Assembly: GCA_021733645.1 (NCBI GenBank)
Contig: JAHREJ010000029.1
Location: forward strand, 1 to 55,688
From: Bacillus subtilis subsp. subtilis
GTDB lineage: Bacteria > Pseudomonadota > Gammaproteobacteria > Xanthomonadales > Xanthomonadaceae
Reading direction: 5' to 3'
DNA: 55,688 nt
This document shows positions 8,093-17,664 of the stretch, in pieces. Below the pieces are notes generated by a model, which saw only the letters and a program-made list of their open reading frames with translations, was not told where the DNA came from and made no database searches. The position numbers and the translations under genes were made by a program. How positions within the stretch are numbered: the stretch's first letter is position 1; each line of letters opens with the position of its first letter.

Positions 8093-9460
8093 ATGCCGAG
8101 ACCCTCCATGACCCAACGCCCTGCCCGCCTGCATCGCCCCTGCCGCCCCTGGCCAACCCGCGTGCTGCTGTCCCTGTTGCTGGGCCTGGCCCCGGTGCTG
8201 GGCATGGCCAACGCCGATGTCGTGCTGCAGACGCGCGAGCAGCGCCCGTGGACGCTGCCCACCGATCTGGACCGGGTAGCCATCGCCGATCCCGGCGTGG
8301 CCGACGTGGTGATGCTGCGTGGTCCACGCCAGGCATTGCTGGTGGGCAAGGCGCCGGGGTCCACCACGTTGTTGCTGTGGCGGCGCGGACAGGGCGAACC
8401 GCAACGAATGCAGATCGAGGTGCGCAGCGCGGTCCAGGGGGCGCTGCCCTCGTCGGGGGACCTGCAGCTCACGCTGCAGGATGGCCAGGGCCTGCTGCAA
8501 GGGAGTGCGGCAGGCCTGTTGGACCATGAGCAGAGCCGCAAGGCCGCCAGCATGGCGCTGGGCAAGGAAGGCCAGCTGGCCGATGTCTCCACGATCGCCA
8601 GCGGTGGCGTGGTCCAGGTGGACGTGAAAGTGGTGGAGTTCAACAAGTCGGTGCTGCGCCAGATCGGTATGAGCTTTGCCAACCAGAACAACGGATTCTT
8701 CTACGGCATCACCCGCCCCGGTGGCACGTTGCCCGGCGTGGCGCCAGTGGGCACCGACCCCGACGTACCGGTGGTCATCAACCCGCTGTCGTCGGCCTTC
8801 GGGCTGGTGTTCAAGTCGCTCACCCACCGCTGGGATGCCAACATCGACCTGCTGCAGAACAACGGCATGGCCCGGGTGCTGGCCGAACCGACCTTGGTGG
8901 CGCTGTCCGGCCAGAGCGCCAGCTTCCTGGCCGGCGGCGAACTGCCGATCCTGGAACCGCAGGGGCTGGGGACCACAACGGTGACCTTCAAACCATTCGG
9001 CATCGGCTTGACCGTTACCCCCACGGTGCTTGGACCCAACCGCATCGCGCTGAAGGTGGCACCCGAAGCCAGCGACCTCAATTACGCGGCGGGTATCTCC
9101 TACAACGGCGTGCAGATTCCCTCCATCACCACCCGCCGCGCCGATACCACGGTGGAACTGGGCGACGGGGAAACCTTCATCATCGGCGGGCTGGTCAGCA
9201 GCACGGTCAGCTCCAGCGTGGACAAGATTCCACTGCTCGGCGACCTGCCGATCATCGGCGCGTTCTTCCGCAGCCTGAGCTACAAACGCGAGGAAAAGGA
9301 GCTGGTCATCATCGTCACCCCGCGCCTGGTGCAGCCGCTGGCACGCAATACGGTCGTGCCGCTGCCGGGTGAGCGCGAGGCAACCCCGAACCTGCCGGTC
9401 TGGGGTGCCTGGCTGCTCAGCCCGGCCTCGTCAGACCAGCTGCCCGGCTTCTCGCGCTGA
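8093..9460 (+). CDS. cpaC: Tad secretin CpaC/RcpA
   Basis: 455 residues: signal peptide (RVLLSLLLGLAPVLGMANA), an N-terminal BON/pilus-assembly-type domain (LDRVAIADPGVADVVMLRGPRQALLVGKAPG), then the type II/III secretin core, recognisable from VLAEPTLVALSGQSASFLAGGE, VELGDGETFIIGGL and KELVIIVTPRLVQPL. It forms the outer-membrane ring through which the Flp pilus exits. An internal ATG at 8108 is equally possible; neither has a strong ribosome site, and the gene starts 3 nt after the cpaB stop, suggesting coupled translation. Confidence 0.92.
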   Translation: MPRPSMTQRPARLHRPCRPWPTRVLLSLLLGLAPVLGMANADVVLQTREQRPWTLPTDLDRVAIADPGVADVVMLRGPRQALLVGKAPGSTTLLLWRRGQGEPQRMQIEVRSAVQGALPSSGDLQLTLQDGQGLLQGSAAGLLDHEQSRKAASMALGKEGQLADVSTIASGGVVQVDVKVVEFNKSVLRQIGMSFANQNNGFFYGITRPGGTLPGVAPVGTDPDVPVVINPLSSAFGLVFKSLTHRWDANIDLLQNNGMARVLAEPTLVALSGQSASFLAGGELPILEPQGLGTTTVTFKPFGIGLTVTPTVLGPNRIALKVAPEASDLNYAAGISYNGVQIPSITTRRADTTVELGDGETFIIGGLVSSTVSSSVDKIPLLGDLPIIGAFFRSLSYKREEKELVIIVTPRLVQPLARNTVVPLPGEREATPNLPVWGAWLLSPASSDQLPGFSR

Positions 9461-9484
9461 GCCGATGCCAGGAGCCCGCCCCCC

Positions 9485-10771
9485 ATGTCTTCCGCCTCCA
9501 TCCAGCTGCTGCAACCGATGGCCCCGACGCTGACCCTGGTGCTGGTCGCACCCAACCGCGATCTGCTTGGCGCATTGGGCGCCAAGCTCCCGGTGGGTAC
9601 CGGCGTGCAGTGGGAAGACAGCCGGGGATCGATCGCCGCGCTGGACGCCTATCGGCGCAAAGGCACCTGCATCGTGCTGCTTGACTACAGCCGCGAGCAG
9701 GCCGCTGCGTCCACCGAGCTGGCCCGGCACCTGCAGCGTGCCCTGCCCGACCTGGCGCTGGTGGCGGTGGGTTCCACCGCCACCGAACAACTGGACGGCG
9801 TGGTCGCCGCGCTACGTGCCGGCCTGCGCGACATCCTCGACCTGGACGCTTCCACGGCCGACATCGACGCCGTGCTGCGCCGCGCCGGCGGTACCGCAAC
9901 GGTGCGTGGGCTGGCCGCCGAACCGACACACAAGGCGCGCCTGGTCCTGGTCATGGGCGTGCGTGCCGGGGTGGGCAGCAGCACGCTGGCGGCCCATGTC
10001 GGCGTGCTGGCCCAGCAACTGGGCCATCCGGCCAGCACCGCCGCCACCGATGCCGACACCAGCCCGCACGAGAACAGCCTGCTGCTGCTCGACCTGGGCC
10101 AGCCCGCCGGCGACGTCGCGCTGTATCTCAACCTGGACAGCCAGTTCCATTACGACGATGCACTGCGCAACGCCAACCGCATCGACGCCACACTCGCCCG
10201 TACCGCCATGACCCGCCATCCCGGCGGGCTGGCGCTGCTGGGCCAGCCCGCCGGCACCGAGACCGGCCCGATCGCCGACCCGGCCGTGCTGGTACAGCGC
10301 CTGCGCGGGGTGTTTGACACCGTGCTGTGCGATCTGGGCGGCGCGCCGCAGCGACAGATCCCCCGCTCGCTGCTCAACAGCGCCGATGAAATCTGGCTGG
10401 TGGCCGACCAGGCCATCGGTACGCTGGTATCGCTGGATCTCACGCTCAAGCAGCTCGATGCGCTGGGCGTACGCGATGGCCGGCTGCAGCTGGTGGTCAA
10501 CCGTTACGATGAAGCCGGCGGCCTGGCACCGGCGCAGATTGCCGAGCGGTTCGCGCTGCCGCTGCTGGCCACCCTGCCCGACTGCAACCGCCTGCGCACC
10601 AGCGCCAACCACGGCCACCTGCTGCTGCAGGATGCCCCGCGCGACCCGTACCTGCGTGCCCTGACCCCCTTGCTGGCGCGACTGGACCCGGCCCTGGCCA
10701 GGGTGCTGCCGCGCGGCTGGCGGGAAAAACTCGTCCTCCGCCTGAGTGGTCTCCCATGGAAGACAAAGTGA
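9485..10771 (+). CDS. tadZ: TadZ/CpaE-like ATPase-fold protein with degenerate Walker A
   Basis: 428 residues. An N-terminal receiver-like domain (about 1-140) is followed by a MinD/ParA-type domain. The deviant Walker A reads RAGVGSST at about 160-167, where active relatives have KGGxGKTT; both signature lysines are replaced (Arg160, Ser165). Later MinD-like segments are present (DTVLCDLGG, EIWLVADQAIGTLVSLD). TadZ acts as a polar localisation factor for the Tad apparatus, and some characterised TadZ proteins are atypical ATPases, so loss of the lysine need not be inactivating. The 3-prime end overlaps tadA by 16 nt. Confidence 0.85.
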   Translation: MSSASIQLLQPMAPTLTLVLVAPNRDLLGALGAKLPVGTGVQWEDSRGSIAALDAYRRKGTCIVLLDYSREQAAASTELARHLQRALPDLALVAVGSTATEQLDGVVAALRAGLRDILDLDASTADIDAVLRRAGGTATVRGLAAEPTHKARLVLVMGVRAGVGSSTLAAHVGVLAQQLGHPASTAATDADTSPHENSLLLLDLGQPAGDVALYLNLDSQFHYDDALRNANRIDATLARTAMTRHPGGLALLGQPAGTETGPIADPAVLVQRLRGVFDTVLCDLGGAPQRQIPRSLLNSADEIWLVADQAIGTLVSLDLTLKQLDALGVRDGRLQLVVNRYDEAGGLAPAQIAERFALPLLATLPDCNRLRTSANHGHLLLQDAPRDPYLRALTPLLARLDPALARVLPRGWREKLVLRLSGLPWKTK

Positions 10772-12108
10772 CGCCGTTCGCCCCCCCGCATGCCCGTGCC
10801 GAGGCCGGCACGATGGCCGATGCCGTGGCGCCCCCGTTCGCCCAATCGGACGAATACCAGAAGGTGCTGGTGGCCGCCCACGAGCACCTGCTCAACAGCA
10901 TCGAGGACGAGCGCATCGATATCGATGCCTGGGCGCCCGATACGGTGGCGCGCTACGTGCACACCCAGACCGCGATCTTCGTGCAGGAGTGGCGCATCCC
11001 GGTCAACGAGGCCGAGATGGAGGTGGTCGCCGCAGCCCTGGTCAAGGAGCTGACCGGCTTCGGCCCCCTTGACGACCTGCTGCACGACCCGAGCATCGAA
11101 GACATCCTGATCAACGGCTACAAGGACATCCACGTGTCCCAGGGCGGCCGCCTGCTGCGCGCGCCGCAACGCTTCAGCGACGACAGCCACCTGCTGCGCA
11201 TCCTGCGCCGCATCCTGGCCCCGCTGGGCCGGCGCCTGGATGAATCCAACCCGATGGTGGATGCACGCCTGCCCAACGGCGGCCGCCTCAACGCCATCAT
11301 CTCCCCGCTCGCGGTGGATGGACCGATGGTGTCCATCCGCAAATTCCGCAAGGACCCCTTCACGCCCGATGAGCTGCTGCGCATGGGGACCTTCGACCGG
11401 CCCATGCAGGCGCTGCTGCACGCCCTGGTGCTGGGCCGCTGCAACATCCTGGTCTCCGGCGGCACCAGCTCGGGCAAGACGTCGCTGCTCAACGCACTGG
11501 CCAGCTACATCCCCGCCGACGAACGCGTCATCACCGTGGAAGACACCGCCGAACTGTCGCTCAACCACCCGCACGTGGTACGCCTGGAAAGCCGTATCGG
11601 GGGCGCTGACGGCCAGGGTGCGGTGAGCATCCGCGACCTGGTGCGCAACAGCCTGCGCATGCGCCCGGACCGCATCGTGGTGGGCGAAGTGCGTGGCGCC
11701 GAAGTGCTGGAAATGCTGCAGGCGATGAACACCGGCCATGACGGATCGATGGCGACCATCCACGCCAACTCCCCGCGCGACTGCCTGTACCGCATCGAGA
11801 TGCTGGCCGGCTTTGCCGGTTTCCAGGGCAGCGAAGACAGCCTGCGCCGGCAGATCGCCAGCGCCATTGATTTCATCGTGCAGATTTCACGGCTGGGCAG
11901 CGGTCGCCGCGTGCTGGTGTCGATCACGGAAATCACCGGGGTCAGCGACAACCTGATCAGCACCCAGGAAATGTTCCGTCACGAAGTGCACATCGACGCC
12001 GACGGCAAGGAACTGGACCGCTGGATCGGACTGGGCTTCCACCCGCACTCGCACAAGCTGGAACCGTTCCGCCGGCAGCTGCGCGAAGCACTGGATGGAG
12101 GCTACTGA
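10756..12108 (+). CDS. tadA: Tad secretion ATPase TadA/CpaF
   Basis: 450 residues of the type II/IV secretion ATPase family. Walker A GGTSSGKTS is at 235-243, followed by an Asp box (VEDTAELSL), a Walker B-like region (RPDRIVVGEVRGAEVLEML) and a His box (GHDGSMATIHANSPRDCL). An N-terminal all-helical part and the CpaF segment GFGPLDDLLHDPSIEDILINGY are present. It powers pilus assembly at the inner membrane with TadB and TadC. The start overlaps the tadZ end, and the stop is 2 nt before tadB. Confidence 0.96.
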   Translation: MEDKVTPFAPPHARAEAGTMADAVAPPFAQSDEYQKVLVAAHEHLLNSIEDERIDIDAWAPDTVARYVHTQTAIFVQEWRIPVNEAEMEVVAAALVKELTGFGPLDDLLHDPSIEDILINGYKDIHVSQGGRLLRAPQRFSDDSHLLRILRRILAPLGRRLDESNPMVDARLPNGGRLNAIISPLAVDGPMVSIRKFRKDPFTPDELLRMGTFDRPMQALLHALVLGRCNILVSGGTSSGKTSLLNALASYIPADERVITVEDTAELSLNHPHVVRLESRIGGADGQGAVSIRDLVRNSLRMRPDRIVVGEVRGAEVLEMLQAMNTGHDGSMATIHANSPRDCLYRIEMLAGFAGFQGSEDSLRRQIASAIDFIVQISRLGSGRRVLVSITEITGVSDNLISTQEMFRHEVHIDADGKELDRWIGLGFHPHSHKLEPFRRQLREALDGGY

Positions 12109-12110
12109 GC

Positions 12111-13061
12111 ATGATCACGGTGCTGCTGCTGTGCAGTGCGATCCTGGTGCTGGTGGCCGTTGCCATCGAGCTGTGGATGGGCGCGGCGCGCCGCGAGCGC
12201 CAGCGTGCGTCGCTGCAGCACACCGAACAGCGCCTGGCCGCCAACCCGGCCACCCCGCAACTGGCCGGCATGCCCGCGCGGCCGTTGGCTACCGCCACCC
12301 TGCCCATCGGCAACAGCCGCCCCGACGCGTTGCCCTGGGACGCGCTGCTGCAGCGGGCCGCGCTGCGCACCGGCTGGCGTCTGCCGGTGCTGTGGCTGCT
12401 GGGCGCGGTACTGCTGGCGTGGGCCGCCGCGGCACGCATCGGCACCGTGTGGATGTGGCCGATCACGCTGGGGCTGTGCGCGCTGGTGCTGGGGGTGTGG
12501 GTGTCACGGCGCATCCTGGCCCTGCAGCGGCGCCTGCTGCGCCAGCTTCCCGACTTCCTGGACAACCTGGTGCGCCTGACCGGGCTGGGCAACAGCCTGC
12601 AGATGTCCTTCCAGACCGCCAGCCAGCAAGTGCCGATGCCACTGCGTGGCCTGCTCGACGACACCTTGTCGGGCACCCGCAGCGGGCTGGACCTGGACCG
12701 CGCCCTGAGCCAGGCCGCCCAACCCTATCGCCTGGACGTGCTGGACGTGCTGGCGGTGGTGCTGGGGGTCAGCATCCGCATCGGCGGCCGCTCCGACCAG
12801 ATCCTGCAGCGCATGAGCGACTTCATGCGCGATGTCGACCAGGCCCGCCAGGAGCTGATGGCCACCACCTCAGAAACCCGCATGTCCGCCTGGGTGCTGG
12901 GCCTGCTGCCGCCGTTGTCGGCGCTGCTGATGGCCATCGCCAGCCCGGACTTCTTCACCCCGGTGCTGCAGGAGCCGCTCGGCCACCGCCTGCTCGGCGC
13001 AGCACTGGCGCTGGAGCTGATCGGCGGTTTCCTGCTGTATCGCCTGGCGCGCTCGCTATGA
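12111..13061 (+). CDS. tadB: Tad inner-membrane platform protein TadB
   Basis: 316 residues with an N-terminal transmembrane segment, a central pair of hydrophobic helices and a T2SSF domain (LPDFLDNLVRLTGLGNSLQMSFQ, then LAVVLGVSIRIGGRSDQILQRMSDFMRD). The C-terminal membrane helices lie around 263-312. It forms the assembly platform with TadC. The stop overlaps the tadC start (ATGA at 13058-13061). Confidence 0.92.
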   Translation: MITVLLLCSAILVLVAVAIELWMGAARRERQRASLQHTEQRLAANPATPQLAGMPARPLATATLPIGNSRPDALPWDALLQRAALRTGWRLPVLWLLGAVLLAWAAAARIGTVWMWPITLGLCALVLGVWVSRRILALQRRLLRQLPDFLDNLVRLTGLGNSLQMSFQTASQQVPMPLRGLLDDTLSGTRSGLDLDRALSQAAQPYRLDVLDVLAVVLGVSIRIGGRSDQILQRMSDFMRDVDQARQELMATTSETRMSAWVLGLLPPLSALLMAIASPDFFTPVLQEPLGHRLLGAALALELIGGFLLYRLARSL

Positions 13062-14014
13062 ACGCCAGCGCGCTGTTCATCGCCGCCTTGCTGCTGCTGG
13101 CGTTGGGTGTCGGCCTGCTCGGCGTGGCCGGGTTGTGGTTGAGCGGCCAGCAACAGCGCACCGCAGCCACCCTGCACAGCGCCCTGCGCAACCGCGACGA
13201 GGCGACGCGTGACCCCGGCGGCAAACCAGCGCCCGCGCTGGCAGAGACAGGGCCGCGTGGTTGGGCCTGGCTGGCCACGCTCGGCGAACGCTTCAACGGC
13301 GGCCGCATCGAAGCGGCGCTGCTTGCCCCCGAAGACCGCCTGCTGCTGGACCAGGCCGGTTGGCACACCCGGGTTGGCACTGCCACGTTCCTGGCGCTGC
13401 GCCTGCTGGTCGCGTTGGCCTGCCTGCTGCTGGCAGCCCTGTTCTATGACGGTGACGGCCTCAGCCGCGCGGTGGTCCTGGTGGGTGCACTGGGGGTCGG
13501 CGTGCTGCTGCCCAAATTCGCGCTGCGCGCGTGGGCCACGCGGCTGCGCCGGCGGGTGTCGGCCGAGCTGCCCCTGCTGATCGACCTGTTGCGCCTGCTG
13601 CAGGGCGTGGGCTTCAGCATGGACCAGAGCCTGCAGACCCTGGGCGACAAACTGCGCAGCGCCATTCCCGTGCTCGGCCGCGAAATCCAGCAGGCCAACA
13701 TTGCCTACATGCACGGCCGCAGCCGCCAGCAGTCGCTGCGCCGGCTGGCCGAATCGTTTGGCGACGAAGACCTGCGCAGCCTGGTGCAGTTGATGCTGCA
13801 GGTCCACGAACACGGCGGCGCGGTGCAGGAACCACTGCGCCAGTTCAGCGTGCGCCTGCGCGAGCAGCGCCGTTCCACGCTCAAGGAGAAGGTCGGCAAG
13901 CTCTCGGTGAAGATGACCATCGTGATGATGTTGACCCTGCTGCCAGCGCTGATGCTGGTGCTGTCCGGCCCGGCGATCATCGCCCTGGCCAATGCCGTGA
14001 ACCGACTGGGGTGA
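13058..14014 (+). CDS. tadC: Tad inner-membrane platform protein TadC
   Basis: 318 residues. An N-terminal membrane helix, a cytoplasmic linker and central helices precede a T2SSF domain (SAELPLLIDLLRLLQGVGFSMDQSLQTLG, then LVQLMLQVHEHGGAVQEPLRQFS) and a C-terminal membrane segment (VIMMLTLLPALMLVLSGP region). The start at 13058 is fixed by the ATGA overlap with tadB and by the signal-anchor-like N-terminus; the frame remains open upstream inside tadB. Confidence 0.92.
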   Translation: MNASALFIAALLLLALGVGLLGVAGLWLSGQQQRTAATLHSALRNRDEATRDPGGKPAPALAETGPRGWAWLATLGERFNGGRIEAALLAPEDRLLLDQAGWHTRVGTATFLALRLLVALACLLLAALFYDGDGLSRAVVLVGALGVGVLLPKFALRAWATRLRRRVSAELPLLIDLLRLLQGVGFSMDQSLQTLGDKLRSAIPVLGREIQQANIAYMHGRSRQQSLRRLAESFGDEDLRSLVQLMLQVHEHGGAVQEPLRQFSVRLREQRRSTLKEKVGKLSVKMTIVMMLTLLPALMLVLSGPAIIALANAVNRLG

Positions 14015-14019
14015 CCACC

Positions 14020-14949
14020 ATGCCGATCCGACTGCGCCATTGCGCACTGCTGCTCACCACGCTGGCGCTGTGCACCGCGTGCGGGTCGGTGCGCAACGCC
14101 TACAAGCCCGACCCCCTCAGCCTGGCCCCGCTGGACACACCGCCACAGGACGACAAGCGCATGTACCTGGACCTGATCGGGCAGATGCAGCGCCAGGGTG
14201 CTTACTACGCGTCACTGGCCCACGTGGATGCCTACCGCCAGCGGTACGGCGACAGCCCCGCGCTGCGCCTGCTGCAGGCCGACGGGCTGCGCGAAACCCA
14301 ACAGGTGGACGCCGCCCGTGCGCTCTACACCAGCCTGGCCAATGGCCCGCAGGGGGCCGCCGCCTGGCACGGACTGGGCTTGATCGCGGCCCGCGCCGGG
14401 GATGGCGGCCAGGCCGAAGCGAGCCTGGCCCGCGCGGTGCAGTTGCAACCGTTGAACACCGACTACCTGGGCGATCTCGGTTTTGCGCGGCTGCGCGCCG
14501 GCCAGCTCGCCCAGGCACGCGAGCCGCTGGCCAAGGCCGCCGAACTGGCCCCGGGCAACGTCAAGGCCAACGCCAACCTGGCGGTGTGGGCGCTGCTGCG
14601 CAACGACACCGGCATGGCCGACCAGATCATGCGCCGCGCCGGACTGCCCGAGGCGGCGCAACAGGAAGTGCAGCGCCTGGCGCAGCAGTTGCGCGCAGCG
14701 CCGGCCGCAGGCACCCCCGCACCGTCGGCTGCACCACCGCCCGCCGCATCGGCATCCGCATCCGCATCGACGGCACCGGCACCGGCACCGGCACCGGCAC
14801 CGGTGCGGATGATGGCCGTCGAAAGCGCTCCGCGGCGCACGCCCGCACCCCCCGGCCACGCGCCCACCTCCCGCGCCGACGCGCGCCTGGCCCCCTCCAT
14901 GCTGGAGCGCTTCAGCGCTACCGACCCCGCCAACGAGAGCACGCCATGA
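14020..14949 (+). CDS. tadD: TadD-like tetratricopeptide lipoprotein
   Basis: 309 residues. The N-terminus ends in a lipobox-like LCTAC, predicting lipidation at the second cysteine. TPR-like helices follow, including AAWHGLGLIAARAGDGGQAEASLARAVQLQP and DYLGDLGFARLRAGQLAQAREPLAKAAELAP. TadD-type TPR lipoproteins act as pilotin-like factors for the Tad secretin. The C-terminal ~90 residues are low-complexity Ala/Pro/Ser, encoded partly by a hexanucleotide microsatellite at 14772-14801. The start is 5 nt after the tadC stop; the stop overlaps the next start by 4 nt. Confidence 0.85.
   Translation: MPIRLRHCALLLTTLALCTACGSVRNAYKPDPLSLAPLDTPPQDDKRMYLDLIGQMQRQGAYYASLAHVDAYRQRYGDSPALRLLQADGLRETQQVDAARALYTSLANGPQGAAAWHGLGLIAARAGDGGQAEASLARAVQLQPLNTDYLGDLGFARLRAGQLAQAREPLAKAAELAPGNVKANANLAVWALLRNDTGMADQIMRRAGLPEAAQQEVQRLAQQLRAAPAAGTPAPSAAPPPAASASASASTAPAPAPAPAPVRMMAVESAPRRTPAPPGHAPTSRADARLAPSMLERFSATDPANESTP
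14772..14801 (+). repeat. GGCACC x5 hexanucleotide microsatellite in tadD
   Basis: Five perfect copies of GGCACC encode alternating Pro-Ala in the tail of the TPR lipoprotein; a shorter run of GCATCC lies just upstream. Each gain or loss of a unit keeps the frame, so tail length may vary between isolates. Confidence 0.8.
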
Positions 14950-15365
14950 ACGCCATCCCCTGCGCGGCCCTGCGTACCGCGCTGCTCACCGCCTGCGTGC
15001 TCGCCTGCAGCGTGGCGGCGGCCCAACAGCGGCCGCTCACCGGCCAGATGCTGGGCGATGCCGCGCCGCCGCCACCGCCCGTGGCCAGCCCGCCACCACC
15101 GCCTCCTGTGGGCTACGCCCCAACGCCGCCATCGCCTGTGCCAGTGGCGCTGGCGCTACCGGCCAAAGCGCAGATCGGCGATACCACCCGCGCCCTGCTG
15201 CAGCTGCAGGCCAGCGGTGCCAGCGCCGGTGCGCGGCTGCCGATCCTGGGGGACCAGGCCTCACTCAGTTACGCCCGTTACCTGGACAGCTTCACCCACC
15301 CCATCCCCGAATTCCTGGACACCAGCGTACGCAAGCAAGTCACTGGTTCCGGCAACGGAGAGTGA
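14946..15365 (+). CDS. DUF3613 protein of the Tad locus
   Basis: 139 residues: signal peptide (ALLTACVLACSVAAA), a Pro-rich linker, then the DUF3613-type domain IGDTTRALLQLQASGASAG ... LSYARYLDSFTHPIPEFLDTSV. This small periplasmic domain is found in Tad loci of beta- and gammaproteobacteria; its role is unknown. The ATGA overlap with the TPR gene and the 4-nt gap to the next gene place it firmly in the operon. Confidence 0.8.
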   Translation: MNAIPCAALRTALLTACVLACSVAAAQQRPLTGQMLGDAAPPPPPVASPPPPPPVGYAPTPPSPVPVALALPAKAQIGDTTRALLQLQASGASAGARLPILGDQASLSYARYLDSFTHPIPEFLDTSVRKQVTGSGNGE

Positions 15366-15369
15366 TCCC

Positions 15370-17550
15370 ATGAACCGGTCCCGATCGTCCTGCCCTGGAG
15401 TATCGCCACATCCCCGCCAGCGCGGCGGCATGTCGGTGACGATGATGCTGGTGATGCTGGGCCTGGTCACGATGCTCGGCCTGGTCGAAATCGGCTACCT
15501 GTACTGGGCCAAGCGCGATGTGCAGAAGATCGCCGATCTGTCTGCGCTGGCCGGCGCGCAGCGCCTGGACCTGTGCACGGCAGACCGTGCCGACAACAGC
15601 GCCGCGCGCAGCAACGCGCTCACCGCCAACCGCTTCCCCGGCACCTTGCGCATCGCGTGCGGGGAATGGAATCCAAAACACAGCAGCGCCGACCACTTCA
15701 TCAACATCGGCGCCGGCGCCCCGGTCAACGCCGTCAAAGTCAGCGCCGAACGCCCGGTGCTGCCGTTCTTTGGCCAGACCGGCGGATTGCCGCAGGTGCG
15801 CGCGCAGGCCGTGGCCACGCGCGCGCCACCGCTGGCGGTGTTCAGCGTCGGATCGCAGTTGTTGCGGGTGAACGGCAATACGCCACTGGGCAACGTCCTG
15901 CGACTGGTCGGCGTGGACCTTGACCAGACCACCCTGCTTGGCTATGACGGCCTGGCCCAGGCCAAGATCACCCCGGGCGGACTGCTCAAGGCGCTCGGCA
16001 TCCCGGTGGATGCCAACATCAGCATCGGCGACTTCAACGCCCTGCTGGCGGCACACAAGGTGTCGCTGGGCCAGCTGCTGGACGCCACCGCCAGCGTGCT
16101 CACCCAAAGCGGCGTCGCCAACGTGGACCTGCGTGCGCTCAAGAACGCACTGGCCACCCAGATCGACATCAACCAGCTCAACCTGCAGCTGGGCAGCAAC
16201 GCCGCAGGCGGTGGCCTGTTCGCCAGCATCGTGGCCCCCGACGGCCCGGCGTCGGCGGCGCTGCAGGCCGAGGTCAATGCGCTGGACCTGATCACCACCA
16301 GCATCAGCATCGCCAACGGCGGCCGGGGCGTGGCGGTCAACAACCTCAACGTGCTCGGCCTGGTGCAGGCCAAGGCGGCCATCATCGAGCCGCCGTCGAT
16401 CGCCATCGGCGGCGTCGGTGCGCGCGCCTACAACGCGCAGGTGCGGGTGAACCTGGACATCGACAGCAACAACCTGTCACTCGGCCTGGGCAAGGTACTG
16501 GCATTGCTGGGCATCCGCCTGCACCTGCCGGTGTATGCCGATGTCACCAACGCGATGGGCACCCTCACCAGCCTGCAGTGTGCCGCGCAACCGGCCACCG
16601 CCAGCATCCGGGTTGAATCCTCGGTGCTGCGCGCCTGCGTGGGCAAGGTGGCACCCAGCGCGATGTTCTCCACCCGCAACGTCTGCGATACCAGCCTGCA
16701 GAACGAACAGCTGCTCACCCTGCTCGGTGCGCCGCTGATCAACGACCAGATCAAGCTCAACGCGCTCACCCACGACGAAACCCTCACCCTGTCGCCGGGC
16801 GAAACCAAGTCCACCTGGATCAACGGCGCGCAGATCGGCAGCGCGGTCACCGACCTGGTGCGTGAACTGCTGCGCGTGCTCAGCGGCATGCTCAACCCCG
16901 CGTCCAAGGGCATGGGCAACGGCGACACCGCCAACCAGCTGGCCGACCAGTTCCTCAAGGCGGCCAACCCCGGCAACGGCCTGTACGACGTGGACAAGAC
17001 CATTGCCCTGCTGCGCAACGGCTCGCCAGCACAGGGCATCGAGGCGTTCGGTGACTGGCAGGTCCCCAACGGGGTGCCTTACGCGTGCGGCCTGTTGTTC
17101 CTGAAGACCTGTTACAAGGACGGTTCGGCCTGGGACGGCTACCGCACCGTCGTCACCGGCCAGGGCCTGGGCGTGCTGGACGGTCTGCTCGGCACGGTGC
17201 TGGGCGGCCTGGTCATCAACCGCTGCAGTGGCCTGGTCAGCACGCTGTTGGCCTACAACAGCTGCGTCAAGGGCAACCTGGCCACCTACCTGCAGACCGC
17301 GCCGGCCGGCATGCTCGACAACCACCAGGGCACCGGCAGCATCACCGACCCCGGCACCAATGCGGTGGCCTGCAGCGGCCTGTTGTGCACCCTGCTGCGG
17401 CCGGTGCTGGAGGGCTTGCTCAAGCCGCTGCTCAACGGCGTCGGCACCCTGCTCACCCAGACCCTGGCGCTGCTGTTGGGGTTGGAGCTGGGGCGCACCG
17501 ACGTGCACCTGCAGGCCGTGCAGTGCAACCCTGCCCAGCTGGTGTATTGA
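15370..17550 (+). CDS. tadG: TadG-like large pilus assembly protein
   Basis: 726 residues. A single N-terminal membrane helix (SVTMMLVMLGLVTMLGLVEIGYLY) is followed by WAKRDVQKIADLSALAGAQRLD, which matches the TadG/DUF2134-type start, where pseudopilin-like helices precede a secreted domain. The remainder is a large extracytoplasmic region rich in Leu, Asn and Gly with several cysteines, probably a minor pilus or surface component. No von Willebrand MIDAS motif was found. GGAG precedes the ATG. It is the last clear gene of the Tad operon. Confidence 0.8.
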   Translation: MNRSRSSCPGVSPHPRQRGGMSVTMMLVMLGLVTMLGLVEIGYLYWAKRDVQKIADLSALAGAQRLDLCTADRADNSAARSNALTANRFPGTLRIACGEWNPKHSSADHFINIGAGAPVNAVKVSAERPVLPFFGQTGGLPQVRAQAVATRAPPLAVFSVGSQLLRVNGNTPLGNVLRLVGVDLDQTTLLGYDGLAQAKITPGGLLKALGIPVDANISIGDFNALLAAHKVSLGQLLDATASVLTQSGVANVDLRALKNALATQIDINQLNLQLGSNAAGGGLFASIVAPDGPASAALQAEVNALDLITTSISIANGGRGVAVNNLNVLGLVQAKAAIIEPPSIAIGGVGARAYNAQVRVNLDIDSNNLSLGLGKVLALLGIRLHLPVYADVTNAMGTLTSLQCAAQPATASIRVESSVLRACVGKVAPSAMFSTRNVCDTSLQNEQLLTLLGAPLINDQIKLNALTHDETLTLSPGETKSTWINGAQIGSAVTDLVRELLRVLSGMLNPASKGMGNGDTANQLADQFLKAANPGNGLYDVDKTIALLRNGSPAQGIEAFGDWQVPNGVPYACGLLFLKTCYKDGSAWDGYRTVVTGQGLGVLDGLLGTVLGGLVINRCSGLVSTLLAYNSCVKGNLATYLQTAPAGMLDNHQGTGSITDPGTNAVACSGLLCTLLRPVLEGLLKPLLNGVGTLLTQTLALLLGLELGRTDVHLQAVQCNPAQLVY

Positions 17551-17664
17551 GTGCCGCGCCACGCCCCGGGCAGGATGCAGGCCGCAGCCGGAAACGCTAG
17601 ACTGCGGCGGGGACTGGATATTCACAGACGAAATTTCACCGATGCGCCACTCGTGGACGGCCTG

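Noticed and set aside
14700..14810. Possible CRISPR-like repeats
   Set aside because: The repeats are contiguous hexanucleotides in frame within a TPR lipoprotein gene, with no spacers; no CRISPR array or cas gene was seen anywhere in the window.
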